DNA of 64,000 nucleotides from UBA5314 sp964635975 (GCA_964635975.1 CAZWPO010000002.1:62001-126000), one strand, 5' to 3'. Shown: positions 52,567 to 61,705, counted from the first letter of the stretch. A program made the numbers and translations. The notes: generated by a model from the sequence alone, not told the origin.

Positions 52567-55032
52567 CTAGCTTATCTTCTGATCTTTTTTTGACATCATG
52601 ATGGCCGATAATATATAGAACACAATTATAAAAACAGCCAATACAGCCCAATAACTGGAGAAGTATCCGTTAAGATTGCTCCATTCGGAGGAATAGACAG
52701 ATACCCTTCTATTGATATCCAAAATACCTCCCGCTACTAGTTCGTATCCCCACTTGGATATCACGATATCAAAAATATATCGCAATGATTCAGGCTTTAT
52801 TTCCGTTAATCTTATCAGAGCACCGGATAGGATGATCTGGGGCACGAGGAAGATTGGTACCAGACTTATCGCCTTGTCTGGATTTGATGCCGCAGTCGAT
52901 ATGCTCAAGCCCATCATTATGCTGGCCAGCGTAATCAGAAAAAATGCTGCTACACAAGTCCAAAATGAAGGCAGACCCAAGAAGAGATAGATAATCGTAA
53001 GGAAAACGAGGATTTGCATGAATCCTATTATTGCCAGTATACCTACCTTGGACATCAGATAGGAAGAGATGTTGAGGTTGATTCTTCGTTCACGACGGTA
53101 TATCGGAAGTTCCTTGACAATTTCACGAGCAGAGTTTGATGTTCCAAACCATATAGCCGTGAAAATCATGATGGATACACACATAGACATCTTGGACCAG
53201 CGATTAATTTCACCTCTGTTATTATCTTGTACTGCATCAATCCTTGACATTTCGATCTGTCCGGATGTTATAACTTTCTTAATATCTGTGTCGTCTTTTG
53301 ATATGGAGCTTTTTTGAAAAGTAGGCGCAGTGTTATAGAAGGCCATGCTGATAATTATGGCTATTATAATGGGTTGCAACGCCAACAACAGCAGGTTTTT
53401 CCGATCTCTTGTCAGCAAAGTCGCATATCTTTTGCTCAAGATAAGCCACTGTTTAAAGGACGAATTTCTATCTCCGATGGGCCGTCCCTGTGCTTGGATC
53501 TGTGGGCTAGACTGTGGTTTTGAAATGGGAATATTACTTTTCATTAAATATCTTTTTATATATGGTGATTCTTTATACCTCTCTACCAGGGTAATAGGTT
53601 CTGATTCGTTTATAATGGTGTATATTTCGGAGAGGTTTTCGGCCCGGAAGTAGTCCAACGCCTCTTGAGGAGTACCGAAGAAAGCCAACCTGCCGCCTTC
53701 AGTCAGAAATGCTATTTTATCGCATAATTTTATATTGAACGTTGCGTGGGTGACAATAAAAATGGTTCTGCCTTGATTGGCAAGGGTGCGCAGCATCTCC
53801 ATCATTTTGGTCTCGAGACCCGGATCAAGCCCCGATGTAGGCTCATCAAGTATGAATATACTGGGTCGGGTCAGGAGTTCAACCCCGATGCTGACTCTTT
53901 TTCTCTGCCCTCCGGAAAGGTCCCGAACCAGTACGTCTTTCTGTTTCTGAAGATTGACTTCCGTTAAAACGCGATCTATATTTTGAGAAATTTCCTTCTC
54001 GCTGGTATCATCGGGCATACGCAGCCTGGCGCAGTAGAAAAGCACCTCTCTTATAGTGAGGTCTAGATGAACTATATCCTCCTGGGGCACATACCCGATC
54101 ATAGAACGGAAAATCCGGTATTCTTTATACAGGTTACGGCCATTTATTAATATCTCTCCTGAATCAGCAGGACTCATTCCGGTCAGGGCTTTCATAAGTG
54201 TGCTCTTACCGGCACCGCTGCCTCCAAGAATGGCTACGAATTCACGCGGTTGTATTCTGAAGCTAATGTTATCGAGAATTTTCTTTTTGATACTCGCACC
54301 CGGGATCGAAACGCTTCTGCTCAAGCTGTTTACTTCTATATTGACCTGGCCTTCGTTTTCATCGTATTCGATCAACTTATACCCGTCAAAGATGAAGCGA
54401 AAGCCGCAGATCTGTATCAATGAATGTGGATCAATCTGGCTGGATCCTTCCACCCTCTGACCATTCAAATAGGTGCCGTTGACACTATTCAAATCAAGAA
54501 TATAATGTTTTTCATTCTGCGAAATGATTCTCGCGTGAAACCGAGAAACCATAGGGTGTGAGAGCACTAAAGTATTGGAAGGGTCCCTACCAATGGTAAT
54601 GCTTATCTTGCTCAGGTCCAGTGACTGGGTTGATGAACCTGCCGGTTTATATTCGCCGGCCCCCATGAGTGAATGGGTAAAGTTCTCATTTTCAGGATTT
54701 TCTAAAACGGGTGCTATGGGGTTTACTTTTTCTTCTTCGACTAGACGAATAGTTGTTTCGCCTAATCTAAAAGTCTGCCCTGGCAGCATCGGGCTGGAAT
54801 CTACGATTCTTTTATTATCAAGATAAACACCATTACTGCTGTTATTATCGAATATAGTAACTTTTCCATCAGATGCAACATCTATTCGCATATGCTCTCT
54901 GGAAACCTTCTTATCATTTAAACTCAGATCGTTAGACTGCTTCCGTCCGATTAAGAATGTTCCCGGGTAAAGCGCCAGGGATTTCCCCGCATCCGGTCCA
55001 TCGACTACTTCCAGATTAATATTTCCGTCCAT
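52567..55032 (-). CDS. FHA-FHA-ABC transporter (Rv1747-like architecture)
   Basis: An 821-residue fusion. FHA-1 (about 28-97) with IGRK, VSREH and NSSNGVY; FHA-2 (about 147-215) with IGRD, VSRFH and NSVNGTY; an ABCG-type ATPase with P-loop GGSGAGKS at 270-277, signature LSGGQRKR and FILDEPTSGLD; and an ABC2 membrane domain with about six helices ending the protein. The same order is known in Mycobacterium tuberculosis Rv1747, which is controlled by PknF phosphorylation; that precedent supports kinase control here. Both FHA pockets look intact. Substrate is unknown, possibly a lipid or envelope component. Confidence 0.92.
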   Translation of the reverse strand: MDGNINLEVVDGPDAGKSLALYPGTFLIGRKQSNDLSLNDKKVSREHMRIDVASDGKVTIFDNNSSNGVYLDNKRIVDSSPMLPGQTFRLGETTIRLVEEEKVNPIAPVLENPENENFTHSLMGAGEYKPAGSSTQSLDLSKISITIGRDPSNTLVLSHPMVSRFHARIISQNEKHYILDLNSVNGTYLNGQRVEGSSQIDPHSLIQICGFRFIFDGYKLIEYDENEGQVNIEVNSLSRSVSIPGASIKKKILDNISFRIQPREFVAILGGSGAGKSTLMKALTGMSPADSGEILINGRNLYKEYRIFRSMIGYVPQEDIVHLDLTIREVLFYCARLRMPDDTSEKEISQNIDRVLTEVNLQKQKDVLVRDLSGGQRKRVSIGVELLTRPSIFILDEPTSGLDPGLETKMMEMLRTLANQGRTIFIVTHATFNIKLCDKIAFLTEGGRLAFFGTPQEALDYFRAENLSEIYTIINESEPITLVERYKESPYIKRYLMKSNIPISKPQSSPQIQAQGRPIGDRNSSFKQWLILSKRYATLLTRDRKNLLLLALQPIIIAIIISMAFYNTAPTFQKSSISKDDTDIKKVITSGQIEMSRIDAVQDNNRGEINRWSKMSMCVSIMIFTAIWFGTSNSAREIVKELPIYRRERRINLNISSYLMSKVGILAIIGFMQILVFLTIIYLFLGLPSFWTCVAAFFLITLASIMMGLSISTAASNPDKAISLVPIFLVPQIILSGALIRLTEIKPESLRYIFDIVISKWGYELVAGGILDINRRVSVYSSEWSNLNGYFSSYWAVLAVFIIVFYILSAIMMSKKDQKIS

Positions 55033-55269
55033 GTTCTCAAGCTTTCTCCTGTTAAAATGTTTTCTAGCTTAATTTGGTTATCTTATTTCTATATCCGTTT
55101 ACACTAAAGCTATATTTCATACTGTTGGTATCAGCTACCTGAAAACAATCATTCGGTGAAACTCCACAGTGCTAACGCCCCACCTATAATCCAGACTTAT
55201 CTTCTTTTACAGCTAATATCTGGACTCGCTTGTTCGTTAACATTTTTTTACCCTGTCATTGTTTAAAAT

Positions 55270-56139
55270 CTATTCTCGGACGAGGGTCATCGCCACTGGA
55301 TTAACCGCTGGTTCTATACTTGTTACCTTTCCATTACTCCATTTATAAGTTGACCTGTACCTGGTCCCAGTAAGTTTTTTCCCCCCATCGCTTATAGTCA
55401 TCACCAGTTTACTAAAATAACCACCCGCATCAGCTATTTGCTGTGCAATGTCATAAGTCATTCCCTGATGCTGGCCCTCTTTATAGATAGCCTGCACGTC
55501 CCGTATACGATAATAGAGCAATACGCTATCGTTGGACACGATTCCGTCGATCGGAAAATCATAATTATATGATAGACTGTGTCCCTGACCAGAGATTGAA
55601 CTCCTGTTTTGAACCAATGTCTGGGTAACTACTCCTGCTTCATCAATCCATTTGCCGGTTAGATTTGATTGATCAACCCGCGCAGGTGCATTATTATTTG
55701 CCTGCGAGCTGTTTTGGGTTGCTGACTGGATGGTCACAAGATTGCTATTGGGATCATATTTTACATAACATGATAAGGCTTCTGCCACAAAGCGCAGCGG
55801 TACCAGGGTTCGACCGGAGACTACTATAGCAGGCACGTCCAAATTTACTTCGGCTCCATTTTTATAAGCAGTTCGAGATCCTATTGTCAGGTTGACATTG
55901 GTGCTACCTTGACAAGCGTTTATCGTCTGAGTATTGGCATCCCATGAAACATTAGCTCCAAGAGCATCAAATATTCCACGCAGTGGAACCAGCAGTCTGC
56001 CTTCCATGAGAATAGGCTGCACATCGAAATACAAAGTCCTGCCGTCCAGCACTACCGATGGTGTATTCTCAGCATTTACATGATAAGGAACAGACACAAA
56101 AAACATCAGTGCACATAATAACCAGCAATATTTTCTCAT
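55270..56139 (-). CDS. Secreted copper-amine-oxidase-N (stalk) domain protein
   Basis: A 289-residue exported protein: signal peptide WLLCALMFFVSVPYHVNA, then two stalk repeats with GRLLVPLRGIFDALGANVSW and GRTLVPLRFVAEAL, and a C-terminal lipocalin-like beta domain of about 130 residues of unknown family. GGGAGG is about 11 bases before the ATG. It follows kinase 3 and belongs with the two larger stalk-MORN proteins of the block. Confidence 0.75.
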   Translation of the reverse strand: MRKYCWLLCALMFFVSVPYHVNAENTPSVVLDGRTLYFDVQPILMEGRLLVPLRGIFDALGANVSWDANTQTINACQGSTNVNLTIGSRTAYKNGAEVNLDVPAIVVSGRTLVPLRFVAEALSCYVKYDPNSNLVTIQSATQNSSQANNNAPARVDQSNLTGKWIDEAGVVTQTLVQNRSSISGQGHSLSYNYDFPIDGIVSNDSVLLYYRIRDVQAIYKEGQHQGMTYDIAQQIADAGGYFSKLVMTISDGGKKLTGTRYRSTYKWSNGKVTSIEPAVNPVAMTLVRE

Positions 56140-56193
56140 ACTAAATCAACCTCCCGTTTATCTACGTCCATGTTATATCTTTAGATATATCTC

Positions 56194-58086
56194 CTAAATG
56201 CGATAATCATAAGTCTCACCTTGCGGTCGACTGTCATAAGTTTCCCCCTTGGGCTGACTGCTGCTTCCCGAACCAGACGTACTGCTTCCGCTGGAGGAAG
56301 GAGTTGTTGGAGTTGTTGACTTTGAACTCGAACTTGAGCTGCTGCTGGTGCTTTTCTCGGTTGATTCACTCGTGTCTGAGGCTGAATCCTCCGGGGTAAT
56401 AGTAGGCTGGCTATTTTCTGTCGTTGGAGCAGTTGCTGTGGACGGTGTCGTTGGAGTTGTTACAGTCGCTTGAGATGGTGTCTGCACAGTTGTTTGCCTA
56501 TTGTTATTATTGATAAACACTGCTGCGACGATAGCGAGTATTATCACCGAAGCGACTGCTATTGCCTTTAGGCTGCTTTTTTTCTTTTCATTTTTGGGGA
56601 TAAGCGCTTTGCCAGCATCTTTCGGTCCCGTACTAGCGTTACCTGGAATAGGCATTGTTTGGTCCCCGTCTTTTAGGCCGTCCTCAGGTTTTATCGCATT
56701 AGCTATTGGGGTTTCCGCGCTATTATCTATCGGTTCCGATTCATTCGTCTTTTTCTCGAATAATTTCTCAGGCTGCAGTGCCAGAGTATTGGTTGAACTC
56801 TCATCAATGCTTATTGGCTCTGCTTCTATCTCTTTCGCTTTTCTCTCCTGCTCTGGAGCAGAATCAGTCATTACTAGTGTCTCAGAATCTTCTTCCGGGG
56901 TGCTTTCCCCCCGATAATCGTCTTGCTGAGAGTCAACAACTGCCTGGTCTTCTTGCATAACAGTTGCTTGTAGTCTTTGCTCATCCTCAAAAGCGAGAGT
57001 TCCAGACTGTCCATCCTTTACGGGCTCAGGAGCTGAGCCTCTTAATTCTTCTTCATTTACTAATGGTGATTCTATGATCGACGCAATGGATTTCTCAGGA
57101 ATGATCTCAAGCGCATCGCCCACAGGGTATGCTCTGCTTGCTGCAGGCGAGCTATGCCCTAGAAAGTGTTTCCTGCTGAATACGTGCTCCGCCCTATTTT
57201 CACCGGTCAAAATCTCCCAGAACTGAGCTATAGTTTCCGGCCGATCTTCGGGTTTGAATTCCAGGGCTTTCATAACAGCTTGATTCAGTCTTGGCGAGAC
57301 TTTTTGATATTTAGCCGGTTCCTCGAATAGGAACGGATTGGTTTTAGGATCTATTCCGGTTATGAGGCAGTGAATTGTTGCTCCTAAAGCATAGATATCT
57401 GACCTGACGTTGGTCTGTCGGTCTCCATATTGTTCTGGCGGGGCAAATCCGGTTGAGCCATATGCCGTAGTATCAGAACCGACACCGGGCCGAAAATGCC
57501 TCGCTATCCCGAAGTCAACAAGTTTTATCTGCCCTTGAGGTGTTAACATAATATTCGAAGGTTTTAAATCGCGAAAGATGATGGGAGGATCCTGTTCGTG
57601 CAAGAAATGAAGTATCTCGCAGAGCTGCTGGCTCCAGTTTATCACCAGGGATTCTTCAATTCTTCCCCGCTCACTTAAGACAGCCGAAAGGTTTTTGCCT
57701 TCTATAAAGTCCATTACCAGATACCAGCGGTCAACTCCTCTTGGGAAGAAGTCAATTACGCGGGGTAATGCAGGGTGGCGGAGGTCTATAAGGATAGCAG
57801 CTTCCTTTTTAAATGCAGAGATGGCTGCCGTCAGGTTTCCCTGGCCTACAGCGTTGGTGCTCATTTCCTTAATAGCCACGCGCATATTATTCAGGCGCTG
57901 GTCGAGAGCAAGATATACAGCCCCCATTCCACCGCGTCCGATAGTCGTAATTATTCTGTAACGGCCTTCAAGCATACTATCCGAACTCAAACGGCCGGTT
58001 AGGCTGTCGCTCAAGTTGACCCCGCATTCACCGCAGAATTTCTTGTCATCTGGATTTTCGCTGGTACACACCGGACATCTGATCAC
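56194..58086 (-). CDS. Zinc-ribbon Ser/Thr protein kinase (kinase 3)
   Basis: A 630-residue kinase. Zinc ribbon Cys4, 7, 18, 21; kinase domain about 43-305 with IGRGGMGAVYLA, Lys73, FRDLKPSN (Asp173) and DFG 191-193; a long acidic, Ser/Thr/Glu-rich linker (about 310-510); one helix (AIAVASVIILAIVAAVFI); and a short Ser/Thr/Pro-rich external tail ending in two near-copies of QGETYDYR. GTG start with AAAGGGG upstream. Closest in sequence to kinase 2; no PASTA. The low-complexity tail could be wall-spanning or glycosylated (inference). Confidence 0.9.
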   Translation of the reverse strand: MIRCPVCTSENPDDKKFCGECGVNLSDSLTGRLSSDSMLEGRYRIITTIGRGGMGAVYLALDQRLNNMRVAIKEMSTNAVGQGNLTAAISAFKKEAAILIDLRHPALPRVIDFFPRGVDRWYLVMDFIEGKNLSAVLSERGRIEESLVINWSQQLCEILHFLHEQDPPIIFRDLKPSNIMLTPQGQIKLVDFGIARHFRPGVGSDTTAYGSTGFAPPEQYGDRQTNVRSDIYALGATIHCLITGIDPKTNPFLFEEPAKYQKVSPRLNQAVMKALEFKPEDRPETIAQFWEILTGENRAEHVFSRKHFLGHSSPAASRAYPVGDALEIIPEKSIASIIESPLVNEEELRGSAPEPVKDGQSGTLAFEDEQRLQATVMQEDQAVVDSQQDDYRGESTPEEDSETLVMTDSAPEQERKAKEIEAEPISIDESSTNTLALQPEKLFEKKTNESEPIDNSAETPIANAIKPEDGLKDGDQTMPIPGNASTGPKDAGKALIPKNEKKKSSLKAIAVASVIILAIVAAVFINNNNRQTTVQTPSQATVTTPTTPSTATAPTTENSQPTITPEDSASDTSESTEKSTSSSSSSSSKSTTPTTPSSSGSSTSGSGSSSQPKGETYDSRPQGETYDYRI

Positions 58087-58224
58087 TCGTTACTGCCCCT
58101 TTCTCAGCAAATAGGATTATTTCCGAACTATATAATGATTTCTTTGTACTTGTGCCATATAACCCCTTGCACTCCTGAATATCATTGCTTGTTCTCAGTA
58201 TGCGATTGCCTCGAGAACAAGCAC

Positions 58225-59331
58225 TTAATAGAATGAATGAACATTACCGGCTTCCATGGCAATGCTATCGAAGCGATAAGATGGATCAAATCCCGGATAA
58301 TGTCCCTCTATGTTCTTTGATGAACCATTTGAATCTGTGAAGGTCCCTTTAACGTCATAGCAAAATTCATAATTATTTGAGTCGAGGTCTGCTTTCGAAA
58401 GAGCCTTTACGTAAGGAAATAATGTCCCTACAAACCGACATCCGTCAGAATAGGTCCATGAACCAGAAATATAAGCAGACATGATCTTGTCCGGGGGGTT
58501 GATCCCGCCTCGAAATCCATCGGAACATATTGCGTCCAAATCATCAAATATCGAAAAATCCCCAATTACATTAGTACCACTTTCTAGTTTTAATTCCCCA
58601 TATCCGGATGGTTCTTTGTATTGGCTGAAATAGCCTGAGTAAACACCGTTTTGCCATGGCATTTCACCATAGATGCCAGTATAGTCCTCTATTACAAAGT
58701 CTTTCTCCTGCGACAAGGTCCCCCCAATTTTTACAGCTAAATGCCATTTGCCTATCTTAAATTTAGTATTGGGTAAAACTGAAACAGCGGTATAATTGGA
58801 TGTCTCACCCAAGTTGGAATGAGTCAGCGGAGAATAAAACGCTGTGCTGTAATCTTCAGATACTAATTCTTTGTTTTTGCCGTCTATGTAGTGATACCAA
58901 TAAAAAACGATAGTATTTTCTACCTTATCGGTAAAGAAACATGCTGCCGCAATTTCTTGCGAATCTGCAGCGTACAAGTCACAGTAATCAGGCATAGATT
59001 CCCAGGGGGAGGGATAAACTCTTTTGGCAAAATCATCATAACCTCCGCCCATTTTCATCTGCATCAACCGGCTGCCGCTTGATAAGTAAACGATATTTGC
59101 ATCTGAATCAAAATCCACTTTGCACATTGCAGCATTGGCTATCATACGCAATGGAACCATGAGTTGCCCGTTTATCATCTGAGCTGGCACATCGCTTTCC
59201 AGGATTTTATCCTCTAGATACGCATTACTATCCCCCACTATAACAAATAGATTTTTCGTATTAATGACACAGCCAACTGCATTTTGTTCAGGAATCCACT
59301 TTATATCAGATGCACCCATTCTTTCTAAAAT
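58225..59331 (-). CDS. Stalk-domain protein with MORN-like C-terminus (paralogue B), cut by the gap
   Basis: 369 residues are readable; the frame runs into the N gap and the true start is lost. The first in-frame Met (59319) is internal: ILERMGASDIKWIPEQN aligns with the region after the first stalk motif of the 33126 protein. The rest is paralogous throughout: LMVPLRMIANAAM, GYFSQYKEPSGYGELKL, and a C-terminal FDPSYRFDSIAME. About 55-60 N-terminal residues including the signal peptide should lie in the gap. Paralogue A lies 24 kb away near the other end of the block. Confidence 0.75.
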   Translation of the reverse strand: MLERMGASDIKWIPEQNAVGCVINTKNLFVIVGDSNAYLEDKILESDVPAQMINGQLMVPLRMIANAAMCKVDFDSDANIVYLSSGSRLMQMKMGGGYDDFAKRVYPSPWESMPDYCDLYAADSQEIAAACFFTDKVENTIVFYWYHYIDGKNKELVSEDYSTAFYSPLTHSNLGETSNYTAVSVLPNTKFKIGKWHLAVKIGGTLSQEKDFVIEDYTGIYGEMPWQNGVYSGYFSQYKEPSGYGELKLESGTNVIGDFSIFDDLDAICSDGFRGGINPPDKIMSAYISGSWTYSDGCRFVGTLFPYVKALSKADLDSNNYEFCYDVKGTFTDSNGSSKNIEGHYPGFDPSYRFDSIAMEAGNVHSFY

Positions 59332-59431
59332 NNNNNNNNNNNNNNNNNNNNNNNNNNNNNNNNNNNNNNNNNNNNNNNNNNNNNNNNNNNNNNNNNNNNN
59401 NNNNNNNNNNNNNNNNNNNNNNNNNNNNNNN
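59332..59431. other. Assembly gap (100 Ns)
   Basis: Exactly 100 N, the usual placeholder for a gap of unknown size. It removes the 5' end of the 58225 gene and any promoter or extra gene between it and the FHA regulator. Confidence 0.99.
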
Positions 59432-59496
59432 ATTTACATAGAAAAACAGGGACTAAATCCCCGTTCTGCAATCTTCAATAAATAAATCAGCTTCAC

Positions 59497-60207
59497 TTAT
59501 TGGTCAATATCCAATCGGTATCCGTACCTGGGAATGGTGACGATGCTATCTCCATGTTTTTTGAGACGCTTACGCAACCTGTATACAAGTGAGTTTATTT
59601 CGTCTGGACCAACATCAGGAACATTGCTTACGGGATCAATTGATCTTTCCGGCCATACACGGTATTTGATTTCTTCCAGGCTAGTAGCCTGGTTGACTTT
59701 TTCATAAAGAGTGAGCAGCAATTCGATCTCTTTCCCAAAAAGCTCAATTTTATTGCCTTCAACGAAAACTTCTCTTTTTTTTCGGTCAATTGCGATAGGA
59801 CCTTTCTTTAATTCCGGAAAAGATTCTAGAAATATGAATCCACTTTCTAAATCTACGGTGTGCTCGATTTGACTTTGAAAGGATACAGCTAATCTAAACA
59901 AAACCGTTCCCCGAGCCATGGAGATAAGGTCATTGTTTTTCAGAGCATAGAGTTTCCGTGGGACAACATCTGCGCCGTTTATCTGCGTACCATGCTTGCT
60001 ATCTAAATCTGTAAGAGTCACTAAGCCATCCTTCATTGTCAACTCGAGGTGTTGTTTACTTATGTGTGGATCCAAAAATTGCAGGTCAGGCTGATGTTCT
60101 TTCCAGGGTCTTCCTAGAACTATAGAACCGGGAACCATAATAATCTCGGTCCCGCTGTCATATGGCTCACCTTTTTCGATGGTAATGAAGCATTTGTTGT
60201 TAGCCAT
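59497..60207 (-). CDS. FHA domain-winged helix (OmpR-type) transcriptional regulator
   Basis: A 236-residue protein with an N-terminal FHA domain (VLGRPW, ISKQHLEL, LDSKHGTQING) joined to a C-terminal OmpR/PhoB-type winged helix (about 150-235) with YRVWPERS, LVYRLRKRLKK and IPRYGYRL. It resembles EmbR-like logic in reverse order: a phospho-peptide reader fused to a DNA-binding domain. The ATG at 60207 has AGGAGGAATT just upstream. Divergent from the PP2C gene, so both probably share a regulated 174-base intergenic region. Confidence 0.88.
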   Translation of the reverse strand: MANNKCFITIEKGEPYDSGTEIIMVPGSIVLGRPWKEHQPDLQFLDPHISKQHLELTMKDGLVTLTDLDSKHGTQINGADVVPRKLYALKNNDLISMARGTVLFRLAVSFQSQIEHTVDLESGFIFLESFPELKKGPIAIDRKKREVFVEGNKIELFGKEIELLLTLYEKVNQATSLEEIKYRVWPERSIDPVSNVPDVGPDEINSLVYRLRKRLKKHGDSIVTIPRYGYRLDIDQ

Positions 60208-60338
60208 AATTCCTCCTGAATATAGCGAACTAAACAAATAAATTATATCGCAAAATTTAGGATATGATAGAAATATTTCAAATAATATTTATCAGGAATA
60301 TATCAGATGCTTATCATTGCAGCATTTTAACTAACGAT

Positions 60339-60344
60339 TATAAT
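60339..60344 (+). promoter_or_regulatory. -10 hexamer of the PP2C gene
   Basis: A perfect TATAAT with TTGCAG at 60317-60322 (16-base spacer). Transcription would begin near 60351, almost at the ATG 60355, which favours the TTG start at 60382. Confidence 0.4.
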
Positions 60345-60381
60345 AACTAGCAATATGAGTTTGATAAGGGAGAAGTTTAAT

Positions 60382-61233
60382 TTGAATACATATAGCGCGG
60401 ATTCTTTTCAGGTTGCGGCAATTAGTGATGTCGGTTTGAAAAGAAATAATAATGAGGACAAGTGGCTGGTATCCTTCCCCCAAAACCGCCGGGAAAAGAA
60501 AAAAAAGGGTTATTTATTTATAGTAGCTGATGGGATGGGCGGATGCGCCGCCGGTGAGGTCGCAAGTAGCCTGGCTGCAATTGAAGTTGAAACATACTAT
60601 TATTCAGCTCGGGAAGATGATACCATTGATGTTTTAAAAAGAGCAATTCTTCATGCCCACTCACAAATCAATATCAATAGTAGAGCTAACAAAACATTTG
60701 CAGGTATGGGCACAACCTTCACCGCCATAGCTATACTGGGCGAAAGATTATATCTTGCTCATGTCGGGGATAGCAGGGCCTATTTGATCCGCAATAACAT
60801 CATTAACCAACTCACTCATGATCATACATTGATTGAATGGCTATTATCTAATGGTAAAATCAGCTCTGAGCAGGCCCACAACCATCCGCAGCGACATATT
60901 CTCACCCAGGCGGTGGGCGGGACAAATAATGATCCCGTTCCGGAGACGGCGGAGTTTATTTGGATGGATAATGACATTCTATTGCTCTGCTCTGATGGTC
61001 TGCATTCGCTGGTTGATGATGAAGAGATCAGCGGGCTTATCAGTCAAAATGAAGACCTTGAGCATGGCATCCGTAAATTGGTCGATCTTGCTAACCAGCG
61101 CGGTGGCAATGACAATATTACCGTAGTGGCGGTTAGAAAATCAAAACAGTCAAAAAGCATCTATGGAATATTAAAGAATCACGTCCATAATTTGCTTTCT
61201 ATACAAAAGCAGCCTCCCAAGCGGTCTACTTAA
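60382..61233 (+). CDS. PP2C-family Ser/Thr protein phosphatase
   Basis: A 283-residue soluble metal-dependent phosphatase. Motifs in order: SDVGLKRNNNEDKW, VADGMGGCAAGEVAS, GMGTTFTAIAI, HVGDSRAYLIR, LCSDGLHSLV and GGNDNITVVAV, which supply the Asp metal ligands. It would reverse phosphorylation by the three kinases. TTG at 60382 is chosen because AAGGGAG is 8 bases upstream; ATG at 60355 lacks a ribosome site. It is the only plus-strand gene of the block and closes its right edge, convergent with a thioesterase gene 22 bases away. Confidence 0.92.
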   Translation: MNTYSADSFQVAAISDVGLKRNNNEDKWLVSFPQNRREKKKKGYLFIVADGMGGCAAGEVASSLAAIEVETYYYSAREDDTIDVLKRAILHAHSQININSRANKTFAGMGTTFTAIAILGERLYLAHVGDSRAYLIRNNIINQLTHDHTLIEWLLSNGKISSEQAHNHPQRHILTQAVGGTNNDPVPETAEFIWMDNDILLLCSDGLHSLVDDEEISGLISQNEDLEHGIRKLVDLANQRGGNDNITVVAVRKSKQSKSIYGILKNHVHNLLSIQKQPPKRST

Positions 61234-61255
61234 TCTTCAGGGCGTTCTTTGATAA

Positions 61256-61705
61256 TCAATCTTTCCTAATAAATTTATCCTTATCCAAAAGCATGATATT
61301 GGTAGTGGCGGTTGCCACCAGACGTCCCTGACCGTCTAGAGCTTCGGCATAGAAATGAGCGATGCTTTTACCCATCGATTTTAAATAGGCACTTACCACC
61401 AGCTTATCGTTTTCAAAGATAGGCCTTTGATAATTAATATTTAGATCGACTGAAGCCATGGTCTGACTGCCGGTTTCTATATAGAGCAGCGCGCCTACCG
61501 TATTATCAAAAGCTGCCCCGATAAAGCCCCCCTGCATGGATCCGCGAGGATTAGTAAAAATGTGCTGTACCGGGAATGCACAGGTCAATTTCTCGCCCTC
61601 AATATAATCAACAAATTCGGGCTGCATTATTTCCCAGCAGCTGGCGGGTTCTCGTGGAGCCTGCAGTCTTTGCTCAAGTTTTTCCATTCCACTGGATGAA
61701 CTCAT
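61256..61705 (-). CDS. PaaI-like hotdog thioesterase (second copy)
   Basis: A 149-residue hotdog-fold protein with GSMQGGFIGAAFDNTVG, the active-site turn and helix, then MASVDLNINYQRPI. Likely acyl-CoA thioesterase; substrate unknown. Start at ATG 61705 with AGGGGGGAGG upstream. Only distantly like the 22697 protein. It ends the accessory block. Confidence 0.83.
   Translation of the reverse strand: MSSSSGMEKLEQRLQAPREPASCWEIMQPEFVDYIEGEKLTCAFPVQHIFTNPRGSMQGGFIGAAFDNTVGALLYIETGSQTMASVDLNINYQRPIFENDKLVVSAYLKSMGKSIAHFYAEALDGQGRLVATATTNIMLLDKDKFIRKD

Noticed and set aside
56194..56500. Ser/Thr-rich end of kinase 3 as a DNA repeat or CRISPR-like array
   Set aside because: It is coding low complexity (Ser/Thr/Pro codons), without regular repeat-spacer units.
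30650..61233. Integrative island inserted at tRNA-Arg
   Set aside because: No integrase, transposase or repeat of the tRNA 3' end was found at the right edge of the block; GC and codon use look similar to the flanks by eye.
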